Shown: in pieces, positions 63,406-64,000 of the stretch
Layout: each line of letters begins with the position of its first letter
Numbering within the stretch: position 1 is the stretch's first letter
Source of the DNA: Sphingomonas sp.
Lineage (GTDB): Bacteria; Pseudomonadota; Alphaproteobacteria; Sphingomonadales; Sphingomonadaceae
DNA: 64,000 bases
Assembly: GCA_019635535.1 (NCBI GenBank)
Contig: JAHBZH010000001.1
Location: 2,322,995-2,386,994 of the forward strand
Direction: 5' to 3'
Notes under the pieces: model-generated
Seen by the model: only the letters and a program-made list of their open reading frames with translations
Database searches by the model: none
Told to the model about the DNA's origin: nothing
Translations under genes and position numbers: made by a program

Positions 63406-64000
63406 CTACGGCAGCCGGCGCGACGCGCGCCGCCGCAGCGCCTGCTGCGCTCCCGCCGCACCGGCGCCCGCCGCCGCGACGTCGCCGGCATTGATCCGCG
63501 ACCAGAATTCGGGGGTCATCAGATTGCCGCGCAGATAATAGTGATTGTTGACCACCGGCCGCGCCCCGCCGCCAATCGCATGGTTCGGAATGACGACGCT
63601 CGGCACCTTCGGCACCACGATCTCCGGCCCGCGCTCGCCCGTCACGTACCATTTGCCCGGCGACATCGGCCCGCCCTCGGCCCGGAAGCCGCCGAACAGC
63701 GCGCCGATGAACGATCCGACACCGCCTATGCCGCCCTTGCCGCCGAACGATCCCCCGGACAGCAATTGGAAAATCGCGCTCGACGCCAACTCGGCCGCGG
63801 CGCGCTGGAAACTGTTGACCAGCACGTCGCCCAGGTTCCGGCCGTACACGAGAGCATCCGCCAGCCCGCCCGAAATGTCGCGCAGGAAGCCGGTGCGGAA
63901 CTGCTCCAGCCGCTCCAGGTCTTCGTGGGACAGCGGCTCAAGCGGCGGAATGCCCCCCATCGTCGCCGCGATCTCGTCGAGCTGCGCGCCGATGCTGCCC
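63406..64000 (-). CDS. Phage tail tape-measure protein, C-terminal part
   Basis: The gene runs off the right edge. The visible 198 residues have a glycine-rich helical stretch (FQLLSGGSFGGKGGIGG), then GGPMSPGKWYVTGERGPEIV, the well-known tape-measure C-terminal motif, and a VVIPNHAIGGG turn. The tape-measure sets tail length, so the element is (or derives from) a tailed phage. The downstream gene on this strand is HK97 gp10-like. Confidence 0.75.
   Translation of the reverse strand, partial: GSIGAQLDEIAATMGGIPPLEPLSHEDLERLEQFRTGFLRDISGGLADALVYGRNLGDVLVNSFQRAAAELASSAIFQLLSGGSFGGKGGIGGVGSFIGALFGGFRAEGGPMSPGKWYVTGERGPEIVVPKVPSVVIPNHAIGGGARPVVNNHYYLRGNLMTPEFWSRINAGDVAAAGAGAAGAQQALRRRASRRLP

Overview
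The window is high-GC, gene-dense chromosomal DNA from an alphaproteobacterium, most likely of the order Sphingomonadales. The case rests on gene content (the YbjN–proC and UbiK–TspO neighbourhood, MerC/Zur, NnrU, an exosortase-associated glycosyltransferase, and a small protein with an FCRWRQIERM motif that I remember from sphingomonads) and on dispersed intergenic elements of a kind I associate with these genomes. The genus cannot be fixed from sequence reading alone. About 59 kb is ordinary chromosome. The right-hand 4.5 kb is one end of a prophage or phage-derived element.

Layout, left to right. 1-1.3 kb: a GntR/YtrA-type regulator with two small downstream genes, then a nitroreductase. 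1.4-6.7 kb: a POT-type peptide transporter followed by two coupled exported amidohydrolases, then an NnrU-like membrane protein. 6.7-12.8 kb: a GGDEF-EAL protein, an ALDH7-type aldehyde dehydrogenase, a DUF72 protein, tRNA-Gln, ilvE and proC. 13-19.6 kb: YbjN-like protein, UbiK-like factor, TspO, an RND efflux pump with its adaptor, and tlyA. 19.7-25.9 kb: an AT-rich orphan gene wedged between tlyA and dxs, a class 3 lipase, a MerC-Zur operon with a candidate Zur box, heme A synthase and CutA. 26-31 kb: an unknown periplasmic protein, rplM-rpsI with a good terminator, an ECF sigma factor with a membrane partner, a serine hydrolase and a small lipoprotein. 31-41 kb: an ABC exporter pair, a GDSL esterase, tRNA-Leu and tRNA-Gly, an aldehyde dehydrogenase, a GT1-like glycosyltransferase, a CinA-like protein, a PilZ protein and map. 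41-46 kb: an HD-GYP protein, glnB and glnA, the last two separated by a small HTH gene and a reversed hydrolase. 46-49 kb: a tightly coupled three-gene module (small membrane protein, kinase-like/methyltransferase fusion, membrane sulfatase-like enzyme) that looks like a surface-glycan modification system. 49-55 kb: TamB and TamA. 55.5-59.4 kb: small sphingomonad-type proteins, an S24 repressor with two candidate operators, and an exosortase-associated glycosyltransferase. 59.5-64 kb: integrase, excisionase-like HTH, accessory phage genes and tail genes, all on the minus strand.

Physiologically the window carries central functions (isoprenoid precursors, branched-chain amino acids, proline, nitrogen signalling and assimilation, ribosomal proteins, heme A, outer-membrane assembly). 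It also has three c-di-GMP-related proteins (GGDEF-EAL, PilZ, HD-GYP). The most interesting parts are the 45.9-49.1 kb module, the operator pair and GANTC cluster around 56.9 kb, the Zur-box/MerC-Zur arrangement, and several dispersed repeats.

All functional calls come from motif and family recognition by eye. No database search was run.
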